Assembly: GCA_021790895.1 (NCBI GenBank)
Contig: JAJYFM010000015.1
Span: 1 to 37,804, forward strand
DNA length: 37,804 nucleotides
Source: a bacterium
Lineage (GTDB): Bacteria; Vulcanimicrobiota; Vulcanimicrobiia; Vulcanimicrobiales; Vulcanimicrobiaceae
Direction of reading: 5' to 3'
The translations under genes and the position numbers were made by a program. A model generated the notes under the pieces. That model did no database searches. It saw only the letters and a list, made by a program, of their open reading frames with translations, and was not told the origin of the DNA. Shown here piece by piece: positions 23,529 through 31,906 of this stretch. Numbering within the stretch: position 1 is the first letter of the stretch; each line of letters begins with the position of its first letter.

Positions 23529-24937
23529 ACCGGCACCCCAAGAGCGGCGAGTTCGCTTTCGAGTTCGTCGAGCGCGCGCGCGACCGCTGCGGGCGAGGTC
23601 GAACCGACGGTCGCCTTTGCGCGAACGCCGGCGCGCGCATCGAGAGGCGCAGCGAACGTATCGGCCCCGATCTGCGCGCCGAGCGCCTGCAAATCGCTCG
23701 CATCGAACGGACGCCCCTGATCCTCAGCGACGGCAACGCGTTCCCCAACGAGCCGATGGGCGCGCCGCGCATCGATACCGCGAAGAATGAGTGCATCGGC
23801 GTGATCGGTTGCAAGTGTATAACCGAGCGTCGCCCGATTCTCCATCGCTGCACCGTCGAATGCGAGATCGGCAAAGGCGCGCTCGAATGCGGCGAGAATG
23901 GCGCTGCCGCCTTCAATTGCGGCGATCGCGCGCCGTTTACACTCCTGAAGATCGCGATGGTAGGAGAGCGCGACCGCAGCGCTCGCGCTCCACGCCGTCC
24001 GTGCATCGGCAAGCACGCTCTGCGTACCGGCGCGCACGAGTTCGAAGATATCCGGATTACGTTTTTGCGGCATTAAACTCGAACCGCTCGCCGATGCATC
24101 GCCGACCTTCGCGTAACTCAGGAGCGGAGAGGACCAGGGAATGACTTCGGCAGCGATACGCGCCGCCGGAATGCAGCCCGTCGCCCAGGCATCGGCGCAG
24201 GCAAAGAGCGCATCGCGCGTGCCGACCGCATCGAGTGCATTGCGCGTGGGGCGCGCGAAGCCGAGATAGCGCGCTGCTGCGATCCGATCGAGCGGCAGCG
24301 AACTCCCAGCCAACGCCGCAGAACCAAGCGGCATCTCCTCCATCGCTTCGCGCGCAACCGTTGCAAAACGCCGCGCAACGCGCAAAAAAGGTTCGGCGGC
24401 CGCTTGCAACCAGAACGCCAGCAAGATCGGTTGCCCGGGCTGGCCGTGTGTCGTTCCCGCCAGTACGATCTCGTCCGCGAGCGCCGCACGCGCGCGCTCG
24501 GCGATCGCTGCGGCGATTCCCCTCGCTTGCGCCGCTCCATCGCGAGCGCGCGCCGCGGCGTAGAGCACCAAGGTCGTCGCAACTTGGTCGTTGCGACTGC
24601 GACCGGCGTGCAGCCAGCCCCCTGCGCGTTCATCGATCTCGCGGACGCGCGCGTCGATCGCTCCATGAATATCCTCGAAGCCTTCCTCCATCGCCCATCC
24701 CGCAAACGATCCATCACCGATCTCCGCGACGATGCGATCGAGCGCGCGGTCGAGCGCCGCAGCGATATCGCCGGTGATAATCGCACCGCCGAGTAAGGCG
24801 CGAACGTGCGCGCGCGAGGTTTCGATATCGAATGCCGCGAGCAACAGATCGTCTTCCAACGAGGATCCGAATGCAATCAGCGCGGGGTCGGGGGCGCTAC
24901 GAAAACGCCCACCCCACTGCAGCGATCCCTGACTCAC
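23525..24937 (-). CDS. argH: Argininosuccinate lyase
   Basis: A 470-residue enzyme of the fumarase/aspartase superfamily that splits argininosuccinate to arginine and fumarate. Visible motifs are WGGRF near the start, HAGRSRNDQVATT (110-122), TTHGQPGQP with the catalytic His164, and the family signature GSSLMPQKRNPD (285-296) on the flexible loop with the catalytic Ser. The start GTG at 24937 overlaps the argG stop as GTGA. The frame stays open upstream inside argG, but that part has no similarity to the family. Confidence 0.95.
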   Translation of the reverse strand: MSQGSLQWGGRFRSAPDPALIAFGSSLEDDLLLAAFDIETSRAHVRALLGGAIITGDIAAALDRALDRIVAEIGDGSFAGWAMEEGFEDIHGAIDARVREIDERAGGWLHAGRSRNDQVATTLVLYAAARARDGAAQARGIAAAIAERARAALADEIVLAGTTHGQPGQPILLAFWLQAAAEPFLRVARRFATVAREAMEEMPLGSAALAGSSLPLDRIAAARYLGFARPTRNALDAVGTRDALFACADAWATGCIPAARIAAEVIPWSSPLLSYAKVGDASASGSSLMPQKRNPDIFELVRAGTQSVLADARTAWSASAAVALSYHRDLQECKRRAIAAIEGGSAILAAFERAFADLAFDGAAMENRATLGYTLATDHADALILRGIDARRAHRLVGERVAVAEDQGRPFDASDLQALGAQIGADTFAAPLDARAGVRAKATVGSTSPAAVARALDELESELAALGVPV

Positions 24938-26148
24938 GGCGCGGCGACCGCAGCAACCTGCGCCAACCGATCGAACGGCAGCCCGGCCAAATGAATGAAT
25001 CCGTCGGCAGCACGATGGTCGAAACGATCTCCGGCTCCGTAGGTGGCGAGTCCTTCGTCGTAGAGTGCGAACGGCGAACGAACGCCGACAACCGTTGCGC
25101 ACCCCTGGAAGAGTCGCAGGCGCACCTCCCCCGAGAGCCGCTGACTCGTCACGCCGTTGAATGCATCGAAGGCGGTGCGCAACGGCGAGTACCAGAGCCC
25201 GTCGTAGACGAGCTCGGCGTATTTGCGATCGATGCCGGCCTTGAAGCGCAGTTCGTCGCGCGTGAGGACGAGCCGCTCGAGCGCTTCGCGCGCGGCGAGC
25301 AGCAGCGTTGCCGCAGGCGCTTCATAGAGCTCGCGCGACTTCAAGCCAATCACGCGATCTTCGATGAGATCGATGCGACCGATGCCGTGCTCGCCGCCGA
25401 GGATGTTGAGTTTCGCGAGGAGCGCCGGGCCCACGCTGTCTTCGACGCGCGGAACGCCGGCTGTAAAATGCACGACGATCTCGCTCGGTGCGCTCGGGCG
25501 CTGTTGCGGCGATGCCGTCCAACCGAAGGCATCCTCCGGCGGCGCGACCCACGGATCTTCGAGAACGCCGGCTTCGATCGAGCGCCCCCAGAGATTCGCA
25601 TCGATCGAATAGGGCTTCGCCGCGCTCTGCGCGATCGGAATATCGTGTTGCGCGGCGAAGGCGATTGCATCGGGACGCGAGAGCGGGCTTTCGCGAAGCG
25701 GAGCGCGCACCTGCAGGCTCGGGTCGAGTGCGCGGACGCCGAACTCGATGCGAACTTGATCGTTTCCCTTTCCGGTGCAACCATGCGCGACCGCGTCGGC
25801 GCCGCAGCTCCGCGCGGTTTCGACCAACAGCGCGGCGATCAGCGGGCGCGAGAGCGCCGCGCTAAGCGGGTAGCACCCTTCGTAGCGAACGTTCGCCGCA
25901 AACGCCGGCAGCACGAATTCATCGTAAAAACGCTGCCGCACGTCGATCGCGACGGCATCACGCGCTCCCAGCGCCAGCGCTTTCGCGGAGATCGCGGCGA
26001 TCGCCGCGGCAGCGGCCTCACCGGTCGCGCCGTCGCTCTCACCGAGATCGGCGGTCAGCGCGATAACATCGTTTCCTTCGAGTAAGAGACGTTTCAGAAG
26101 AACGGAGGTATCGAGCCCTCCCGAATAGGCGAGAACGATCGTACTCAT
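24934..26148 (-). CDS. argG: Argininosuccinate synthase
   Basis: A 404-residue enzyme that joins citrulline and aspartate using ATP. The N-type ATP pyrophosphatase loop AYSGGLDTS is at residues 7-15. Further family blocks are YEGCYPLSAALSRPLIA, HGCTGKGNDQVRIE and PYSIDANLWGRSIEAG. GGAGGAG lies six bases before the ATG at 26148, which also overlaps the argR stop as ATGA. It is the third gene of the argFRGHCJD array. Confidence 0.96.
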   Translation of the reverse strand: MSTIVLAYSGGLDTSVLLKRLLLEGNDVIALTADLGESDGATGEAAAAAIAAISAKALALGARDAVAIDVRQRFYDEFVLPAFAANVRYEGCYPLSAALSRPLIAALLVETARSCGADAVAHGCTGKGNDQVRIEFGVRALDPSLQVRAPLRESPLSRPDAIAFAAQHDIPIAQSAAKPYSIDANLWGRSIEAGVLEDPWVAPPEDAFGWTASPQQRPSAPSEIVVHFTAGVPRVEDSVGPALLAKLNILGGEHGIGRIDLIEDRVIGLKSRELYEAPAATLLLAAREALERLVLTRDELRFKAGIDRKYAELVYDGLWYSPLRTAFDAFNGVTSQRLSGEVRLRLFQGCATVVGVRSPFALYDEGLATYGAGDRFDHRAADGFIHLAGLPFDRLAQVAAVAAP

Positions 26149-26618
26149 GCTTCTCCTCCAATTCCAAGATCGCGAAAACGTTGAACGACCATCGATGTTT
26201 TTTTCGCATCGCGAACGATGACGAGAATCGTATCGTCGCCCCCGATCGTGCCCAAAATCTCCGGCCATCCGGCATCATCGATCGCCGAAGCGACCATCAT
26301 CGCGCTTCCCGGCGGCGTTTTGAGCACGATGAGGTTCGCACTCCCTTCAACCGAAAGCACGAGTTCGGCGACGACGCGATGGAGGCGACTGGCGTACTGA
26401 ACGGTCGCATTCGGAAGCACGTACTTGAAGAGCGCTTCATCCCCGCGCTCGCCCTTGACCGGCACCTTCGCCAGCCCGAGCTCTTTGATATCGCGCGAAA
26501 CCGTCGCTTGAACGGCGTCGTATCCTTGCTCGGCGAGAAGCGCAACAAGCTCTTCTTGCGAGTGGATCGGTCGCGTTGCGACCAAGGTGAGAATCGCGCG
26601 TTGGCGACGTTCTTTCAT
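26145..26618 (-). CDS. argR: Arginine repressor
   Basis: A 157-residue ArgR/AhrC family regulator. The N-terminal winged helix-turn-helix spans about residues 1-70 (ILTLVATRPIHSQEELVALL then QATVSRDIKELGLAKVP). The C-terminal hexamerisation and arginine-binding domain holds HRVVAELVLSVEGSANLIVLKTPPG and the ligand motif GTIGGDDTILVIV. AAGGAA precedes the ATG at 26618, which overlaps the argF stop as ATGA. It lies inside the operon it presumably controls through the boxes at 27595-27629, giving autoregulation. Confidence 0.95.
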   Translation of the reverse strand: MKERRQRAILTLVATRPIHSQEELVALLAEQGYDAVQATVSRDIKELGLAKVPVKGERGDEALFKYVLPNATVQYASRLHRVVAELVLSVEGSANLIVLKTPPGSAMMVASAIDDAGWPEILGTIGGDDTILVIVRDAKKTSMVVQRFRDLGIGGEA

Positions 26619-27592
26619 ATCGAGGTTCCTTTTCCATCGGTGATGAGGGCAACGAGCAGCGCTCGTTGCGCGTGGAGACGATTCTCCGCTTGGTCGAAAA
26701 CAAGGCTGCGCGCTCCATCGATCACTCCAGCCTCGACTTCTTGCCCGCGATGCGCCGGCAAACAATGCATGAAGACCGCATGCGGGGCAGTGAACGAAAA
26801 TGCACGTTCGGTGACGGCGTATGGTAGCAGCATCGCGGCGTTGCGTTCGTGGAGGTGCTCTTCGCCCATCGATGTCCACACATCGGTGTAGACGACGTCG
26901 GCGCCGCGAAGCGCGCGCACCGGATCGGTAAAGGCGCGGACGCGACCACCCGCACGTGCTCCGAGTTTTGCGAGTTGTTGTAACGTTGCTTCGCGCGGAC
27001 GATGACTGAGCGGCGAGGCAAAACGCATCGAGCCGCCGAGCATGACGACCGCTTGCGCGAGCGAGGTCGCGACGTTATTGCGTGCATCGCCAAGATAGAC
27101 GACGCGCAGTCCCTCTAACGAGCCGAAGTGCTCCTCCATCGTCAGCACATCGGCGAACGCCTGACATGGGTGCGCGAGCGCGGAGAGCCCGTTGATGACC
27201 GGAACGCCGGCGGCGGCGGCAAAGCGTTCGAGCGGCTCGTGTTCGTGCGTGCGAATGACGACCGCGTCGACGTAGCGCGAGAGCACGCGCGCCGCATCCT
27301 CGGGCGTCTCGCGCGTGCCTACGAGCATCTCGCCGCCGGTGGCAAAGAGCGCCTGACCGCCGAGCGAGGTGATCGCGACTTCAAACGACACGCGCGTGCG
27401 GAGGCTCGGCTTCTCGAAGAGCAGCGCAAGCGTTCGGCCTCGCAGCAGCGGGCGCGCTACGAGCGAAGGAGCGCTCTTCAACTCGCGCGCCAAGCGAAGG
27501 AGGGCGCGCAGTTCCGCAGGATGGAAATCGGCGAGGTCGAGGAAGTGGCGCCCCTGCAATTGTTCGTGGGGGGCTAGCGGTGCGGCGATCAT
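26615..27592 (-). CDS. argF: Ornithine carbamoyltransferase
   Basis: A 325-residue enzyme that makes citrulline from ornithine and carbamoyl phosphate. The carbamoyl-phosphate loop is SLRTR (63-67, where most family members have STRT(R)), with HPCQ at 141-144, the ornithine motif DVWTSMG (237-243) and MHCLPAHRG with Cys277. First gene of the minus-strand arg array. The ATG at 27592 has no Shine-Dalgarno; GTG at 27613 would add seven odd residues and lies inside the operator. The upstream -10-like CATAAT would give a leader of only a few bases, so the transcript may be leaderless. Confidence 0.94.
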   Translation of the reverse strand: MIAAPLAPHEQLQGRHFLDLADFHPAELRALLRLARELKSAPSLVARPLLRGRTLALLFEKPSLRTRVSFEVAITSLGGQALFATGGEMLVGTRETPEDAARVLSRYVDAVVIRTHEHEPLERFAAAAGVPVINGLSALAHPCQAFADVLTMEEHFGSLEGLRVVYLGDARNNVATSLAQAVVMLGGSMRFASPLSHRPREATLQQLAKLGARAGGRVRAFTDPVRALRGADVVYTDVWTSMGEEHLHERNAAMLLPYAVTERAFSFTAPHAVFMHCLPAHRGQEVEAGVIDGARSLVFDQAENRLHAQRALLVALITDGKGTSI

Positions 27593-27594
27593 TA

Positions 27595-27629
27595 TGTGTA
27601 TTATTATGCACACTATGAATAGTTATGCA
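27595..27629. promoter_or_regulatory. Two ARG boxes between divergent argF and argB
   Basis: TGTGTATTATTATGCACA (27595-27612) has the ARG-box core TGTAT-TATT-ATGCA, and TGAATAGTTATGCA (27616-27629) has TGAAT-AGTT-ATGCA, one base away from the E. coli-type core TGAATWWWWATTCA and closely like the B. subtilis operator. The cores repeat at a 19-bp interval. The boxes cover the whole 22-bp gap between the argF and argB start codons and the argB start itself. On the minus strand TTGCAT-N17-CATAAT could be the argF promoter. ArgR bound here would block both directions. Confidence 0.8.
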
Positions 27630-28421
27630 ATAGCCTCGGGGCTCGCGGTCGTAAAATACGGCGGCAGCACCCGCCCGGGTGCGGCTGCGGAAGATCCCCT
27701 GCTCGACGAGATCGCCGCCCTCTACGCCGCCGGCGAGCGCGTCGTCCTCGTCCACGGCGGCGGCCCCGAGATCGATGGCGCGCTCCGCGAGCGGGGGATC
27801 GAGGGCGAGCGTTTCGACGGCCTCCGCGCGACCGACGAACGCAGCCTCGCCGTCATCGAGATGGTGCTCTGCGCGACGATCAATAAGCGTATCGTCCGCG
27901 CGCTGCAGGATCGCGGGGTGTCGGCGGTCGGCATCTCCGGGCAGGACGGCGGGACGCTGCGCGCTCGCCGCAGCAAGCGATTCGAGGGTCGGCTCGGCGC
28001 GGTCGGCGAGCACGTTCTCTGCGAGCCACAACTCCTTGCGGCGATCCTCGCGATGCCCGCGATTCCGGTTCTCGCTCCGCTTGCGCTCGAGCATGGCGCG
28101 ACGGGTGCTCTCAACGTCAACGCCGACGAAGCGGCGGCGGCAGTCGCTGCGGCATTCCCGGCGAGCGCGCTCTTCTTCGTCACCGATATCGCACGCGTCC
28201 GATCGGTTGCGCACGATCCGCGTAGCGGCATCGATCGCTTGAGCGTTCCGGCGGCACACGCGTTTCTCGAGAGCGAGCAATGCCGCGACGGCATGCGCCC
28301 CAAACTGCGCGCCGCGATCGCGGCGTGCGAGGGTGGAGCGGCGGCGGCCTATATATGCCTTGCCGGCCCGGACGCGCTTCGCAACGCACGCGACCGCAAC
28401 GATGCGACGATCGTCGCGTAA
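27615..28421 (+). CDS. argB: Acetylglutamate kinase
   Basis: A 268-residue amino-acid kinase that phosphorylates N-acetylglutamate. Typical blocks are AVVKYGGS (11-18), VLVHGGGPEIDGALRERGI, FDGLRATD, GISGQDGGTLRARR and LNVNADEAAAAVAAA. The C-terminal GMRPKLRAAIAACEGG is also family-like. The ATG at 27615 is preferred for homology reasons; ATGs at 27606 and 27594 are in frame. None has a Shine-Dalgarno and all lie in the ARG boxes, so a leaderless start is likely. Divergent from argF; tsaD follows after 36 bases. Confidence 0.93.
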   Translation: MNSYAIASGLAVVKYGGSTRPGAAAEDPLLDEIAALYAAGERVVLVHGGGPEIDGALRERGIEGERFDGLRATDERSLAVIEMVLCATINKRIVRALQDRGVSAVGISGQDGGTLRARRSKRFEGRLGAVGEHVLCEPQLLAAILAMPAIPVLAPLALEHGATGALNVNADEAAAAVAAAFPASALFFVTDIARVRSVAHDPRSGIDRLSVPAAHAFLESEQCRDGMRPKLRAAIAACEGGAAAAYICLAGPDALRNARDRNDATIVA

Positions 28422-28457
28422 GCGGAGCCGGGGCCCGAGAGCGCTAACCTCACCCTC

Positions 28458-29477
28458 ATGCTGCTGCTGGGAATCGAGAGCTCCTGTGACGACACCGCCG
28501 TCGCGATCGTGCGCGATGGCCGCGACGTACTCGCAAATGTCTCGACGAATCAGGATGAGTTCCATCGCGCCTATGGCGGAATCGTTCCCGAGATCGCAAG
28601 CCGCGCGCACCTTGCATTGCTCTCCGCGGCAGTCGAGCACACGCTCGAACGCGCGCAGTTGACGCTCGCCGACTGCGACGGCATCGCGGTGACCTACGGC
28701 CCCGGGCTGATCGGCAGTCTTCTCGTCGGCGTCGCGACCGCAAAAGCGCTCGCATTCGCCGCACGGCGCCCGCTCTACGCCGTCAATCATCTCCACGGAC
28801 ATCTCTTCGCACCCTTTCTCGCGCGCGATGCCGCACCGCCCTATCCATTTCTCGCGCTCTTGGTCTCCGGCGGACATACGCAACTCGTCGCCGTCGACGG
28901 CCCGTTGCAACTGCAGGTGTTGGGAAAGACGCGCGACGACGCCGCCGGCGAGGCATTCGATAAAACCGCTCGCCTGCTCGGGCTCGGATTCCCCGGAGGG
29001 CCGGCGCTCGATGCACTCGCCCGCGACGGCGACGCGCGCGCGATTGCGTTTCCTCGCTATCGCCCCGAGGGCGACGCGCTCGATTTTTCATTCTCGGGTC
29101 TGAAAACCTCGGTGCGCTATTTTCTCGAGCGCCCCGAAAACGCGCGCGTTCGCCGCGAAGATGTCGCGGCAAGCTTTCAATCGGCGGTCGTCGACGTACT
29201 CGTCGCGCGGGTCGATGCGGCGTTCTCTCGCGGAAATTTCCGCGCCGTCGCGCTCTCCGGCGGCGTCGCCGCAAACTCACAATTACAGCAGCGACTACGC
29301 GCGTGGGCGGAGCGCAACGGCGTCGAGCTCTTCATCCCACCGCGTGCCTATTGCACCGATAACGCCGCGATGATCGCCGCCGCCGCCGAGGCACAGGGCG
29401 ACGCGGTGCGCGTCGATCCGCTCGCGCTCGCCGCCGATCCCAACCTCCCGTTCGAGCGCATCGGGAGCGCCGCATGA
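28458..29477 (+). CDS. tsaD: tRNA N6-threonylcarbamoyladenosine transferase subunit TsaD
   Basis: A 339-residue essential tRNA-modification protein (Gcp/YgjD/Kae1) that transfers the threonylcarbamoyl group to A37. Present are GIESSCDDTAVAIV (5-18), the metal-binding NHLHGHLFAP (His pair), LLVSGGHTQLV, the ASKH-fold GEAFDKTARLLGL, and ALSGGVAANSQL plus TDNAAMIA at the C-terminus. Starting at ATG 28458, without a visible ribosome binding site. Its stop overlaps thrC as ATGA. Confidence 0.96.
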   Translation: MLLLGIESSCDDTAVAIVRDGRDVLANVSTNQDEFHRAYGGIVPEIASRAHLALLSAAVEHTLERAQLTLADCDGIAVTYGPGLIGSLLVGVATAKALAFAARRPLYAVNHLHGHLFAPFLARDAAPPYPFLALLVSGGHTQLVAVDGPLQLQVLGKTRDDAAGEAFDKTARLLGLGFPGGPALDALARDGDARAIAFPRYRPEGDALDFSFSGLKTSVRYFLERPENARVRREDVAASFQSAVVDVLVARVDAAFSRGNFRAVALSGGVAANSQLQQRLRAWAERNGVELFIPPRAYCTDNAAMIAAAAEAQGDAVRVDPLALAADPNLPFERIGSAA

Positions 29478-30682
29478 TCGCCCGCTACGAGCTCCGTTGC
29501 AGTGAATGCGGAGCCCTCGCGCAACGCCACGATCTTCCCTGTGCGATATGCGGCGAGCTGCTCGAATTTGCGCTGCAGAACGATGCGCGCGATCCGGCGC
29601 TCGCGCGCGCATATATCGCGATGGTCTCGCAACGTCGCGCGAGCAATGACCCGCTCGACCGGAGCGGCATTTGGCGCTGGCGCGAGTTGTTGCCGTCGAT
29701 TCCCGTCGATGCGGTCGTGACGCTCGCCGAGGGAAATCTACCGCTCTACGACGTGTCCGCAATCGCTAAGCGCGAGGGGATTGCAGCGCTCGCGTTTTTG
29801 CACCTGGGGATGAATCCGACCGGATCGTTCAAAGACCTTGGAATGACGGTCGCCATTTCGGCGGCGCATGCTGCGGGAGCCCGCCGCGCGATCTGCGCGA
29901 GCACCGGCAACACCGCATCCTCGATGGCTGCCTACGCGGCGCGCGCCGGGATGGAGGCCTATGCGATGGTCCCGCGCGGAAAGATCTCCGGCGCAAAACT
30001 TGCGCAGATGCGCGATTACGGCGTACGCGTCGTCGAAGTCGAGGGATCGTTCGACGATGCGCTCGCCGCACTCACTGCACGAGCGGACGGCGAAGCGGCG
30101 GTCGTCAACTCGATCAACCCCTATCGGCTCGAAGGGCAAAAATGCACGGCGTTCGCACTGCTCGAGGCACGATCGTGGAGGGTACCCGATTGGGTGGTCG
30201 TTCCCGGCGGCAATCTCGGAAACTCCAGTGCGATCGGCAAGGGTTTTCGCGAAGCGCTCGCGCTCGGAATGATCGAGCGTCTGCCGCGCATTGCCGTCGT
30301 GCAGGCCGAAGGCGCTGCGCCCTTCGTGCGCCTCTATACCTCCCACACCGACCTCATCCCCATCGTTCCGCACACTGTCGCGAGCGCTATCGCCGTCGGG
30401 GCACCGAAATCGTGGCGGAAAGCACGCGCGGAGATCGACGCTTCCCACGGAGCCGTCGTCGCCGTGAGCGACGATGAGATCGACGCAGCGAAGGCGCGCA
30501 TCGGTGCTGCGGGAATCGGCTGCGAGCCGGCATCGGCGGCAACGCTTGCGGGCATCACGCGGTTGCGCGCTGCCGGGAGCATCGCGACAAGCGACGATGT
30601 CGTCGCCGTGTTGACCGGACACGTGCTCAAAGATAGCGATGCGAGTCTACGGGTCGCCGACCACCGCGATGCCGGCGCGTAG
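29474..30682 (+). CDS. thrC: Threonine synthase
   Basis: A 402-residue PLP enzyme that converts O-phosphohomoserine to threonine. The N-terminus has a zinc-ribbon-like pair (Cys9-Cys12 and Cys23-Cys26). The PLP lysine is Lys120 in MNPTGSFKDLGM; phosphate-binding glycine motif VVPGGNLGN and substrate loop ASTGNTASSMAAYAARAG are typical. ATG at 29474 overlaps tsaD by four bases. It is followed by thrB with a short overlap, so the last two threonine steps are cotranslated. Confidence 0.95.
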   Translation: MIARYELRCSECGALAQRHDLPCAICGELLEFALQNDARDPALARAYIAMVSQRRASNDPLDRSGIWRWRELLPSIPVDAVVTLAEGNLPLYDVSAIAKREGIAALAFLHLGMNPTGSFKDLGMTVAISAAHAAGARRAICASTGNTASSMAAYAARAGMEAYAMVPRGKISGAKLAQMRDYGVRVVEVEGSFDDALAALTARADGEAAVVNSINPYRLEGQKCTAFALLEARSWRVPDWVVVPGGNLGNSSAIGKGFREALALGMIERLPRIAVVQAEGAAPFVRLYTSHTDLIPIVPHTVASAIAVGAPKSWRKARAEIDASHGAVVAVSDDEIDAAKARIGAAGIGCEPASAATLAGITRLRAAGSIATSDDVVAVLTGHVLKDSDASLRVADHRDAGA

Positions 30683-31565
30683 CTTTCGCGCGAGCGCCCC
30701 GGCGAGTAGCGCGAATCTCGGGCCTGGATTCGATGCCGTGGCGATCGCGCTCTCGGCGAAGATGAGCGCAACCGTCGCGCCTGCACGTCGCTTTTCGTTG
30801 CATTTTTCGCCGGGTCGTCACGCCCCGACGCACGACGGTCTGCGCGATGCGTTCGAACGGGCGATGCGCCGGATCGCTGCACTGCCCGGCGTGCGCATCG
30901 AGATCGAGAACGAGATTCCGCTCGGCGCCGGCCTCGGCTCGAGTGCAGCGGCGACGGTTCTCGCGCTGGCGATCGCACAACGCGCCGCCGGGAATCGCAT
31001 CGATCGCTCGCAGATCGGCGCGCTCGCCTGCGAGATCGAAGGGCACCCCGATAACGCGCTCGCCGCGCTCTATGGCGGCACGACGATTGCCTGCGACGCG
31101 CGCACCGTTCTGCGTTTGCCTGCGCTGCGCGAGAGCATCGCGCTCTTGACCATCCCGCAACTCGATCTCTCCACCGCCGACGCGCGCGCGCTGCTCCCCA
31201 AAGCCTATTCGCGCGAAGACGCGGTCTTCTCGGTTCAACGCGCAGCGATGCTCGGCGCGGCGCTTGCTTCGGGGAATCTCGATTGCCTGCGCGCCGCGAT
31301 GCACGACCGCATCCATCAGCCCTATCGCGCGGCGAAAATTCCCGGACTGCGCGCACTGCTCGCCTACGACGCACCCGGTCTGCGCGGAATCGCGCTCTCC
31401 GGCGCCGGCCCGACGGTACTGGCGTTGCTCGACACACGCGCAGATGTTCGTCGTATCGGCGCGGATCTGCGAGCGATCTTTGCCGATGCCGGAATTCCGA
31501 GCACGACGCTTCGCCTGCGGCCGAGCGCGAGCGGACTCAGCCTCCGCGATCGTTCGACGGAATAA
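30669..31565 (+). CDS. thrB: Homoserine kinase
   Basis: A 298-residue GHMP kinase that phosphorylates homoserine. N-terminal PASSANLGPGFDAVAIAL (11-28) is the homoserine-kinase signature and PLGAGLGSSAAA (84-95) is the ATP loop; IEGHPDNALAALYGG and LSGAGPTVLALLD match later family motifs. The ATG at 30669, overlapping thrC by 14 bases, gives a normal N-terminus; ATG at 30639 is an alternative. Neither has a clear ribosome binding site. The following hairpin has no T-run on this strand, so the operon end is not marked by an intrinsic terminator here. Confidence 0.94.
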   Translation: MPARSFRASAPASSANLGPGFDAVAIALSAKMSATVAPARRFSLHFSPGRHAPTHDGLRDAFERAMRRIAALPGVRIEIENEIPLGAGLGSSAAATVLALAIAQRAAGNRIDRSQIGALACEIEGHPDNALAALYGGTTIACDARTVLRLPALRESIALLTIPQLDLSTADARALLPKAYSREDAVFSVQRAAMLGAALASGNLDCLRAAMHDRIHQPYRAAKIPGLRALLAYDAPGLRGIALSGAGPTVLALLDTRADVRRIGADLRAIFADAGIPSTTLRLRPSASGLSLRDRSTE

Positions 31566-31598
31566 AAAAGGACGCGCGCGCTCGTTGCGCCCGCGTCC
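31564..31598 (-). terminator. Intrinsic terminator for the small reverse-strand gene
   Basis: GGACGCG (31570-31576) pairs with CGCGTCC (31592-31598), with an inner GCGC/GCGC stem after one C-C mismatch and the loop TCGTT. On the minus strand it is followed directly by six T (31569-31564), the classical intrinsic form. On the plus strand no T-run follows. It begins 22 bases after the stop of the small ORF 31620-31772, which argues that this ORF is expressed. Confidence 0.75.
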
Positions 31599-31619
31599 TA
31601 TCCAACCGTTGAAGTGGCG

Positions 31620-31772
31620 TTATGCAGTCTGGTTGACGTTGGTCCCGACGGTTTCGTCGCCGTCTTGAATACCGACAGCTGCTTCCAGCTGCGCTTCGTG
31701 TTGCGTCGCTACCAGCGACTTGACGGCGGACGGTGCCCCTGCCGAGGCGGAGGCGATCGAGGATATACTCAT
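31620..31772 (-). CDS. Small protein of about 50 residues, possibly YjfB-like
   Basis: A 50-residue frame starting MSISSIASASAGAPSAVKS and ending VGTNVNQTA, too polar and alanine-rich to look like a random GC-rich frame. The beginning, central Gln/Ala helix and terminal Asn-Val motif remind me of the putative motility protein family YjfB (PF14070), but similarity is weak. A GGA lies seven bases before the ATG; GTG at 31805 in frame is an alternative. It is followed by an intrinsic terminator on its own strand. A longer overlapping frame beginning at 31815 was rejected. Function unknown. Confidence 0.5.
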   Translation of the reverse strand: MSISSIASASAGAPSAVKSLVATQHEAQLEAAVGIQDGDETVGTNVNQTA

Positions 31773-31906
31773 CCGAGTCCACGTACCTTTCCAGTGAAGC
31801 CACACCCAGCGGCATAGCCTCCTTGCGAGATTGCCGAATACCGAGTCGCCACCTTCGAAGCGAGCGTTCTATGCGCGTCACGATTTCGTTAACGGCATCG
31901 CCTCAC

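Noticed and set aside
24832-26085. A 417-codon open frame on the plus strand.
   Set aside because: It is antisense to argG and argH, both with intact catalytic motifs; its own sequence has no recognisable domain or ribosome site.
27381-28910. A 509-codon open frame on the minus strand opposite argB and tsaD.
   Set aside because: Both strands are GC-rich, so antisense frames stay open by codon bias. Composition is Arg/Asp/Glu-rich without domains, and argB and tsaD are clear on the other strand.
31537-31881. A 114-codon minus-strand frame starting GTG at 31881 or ATG at 31815.
   Set aside because: It runs through the intrinsic terminator and into the end of thrB; the AAGGAGG before 31815 is too close to that ATG to work.
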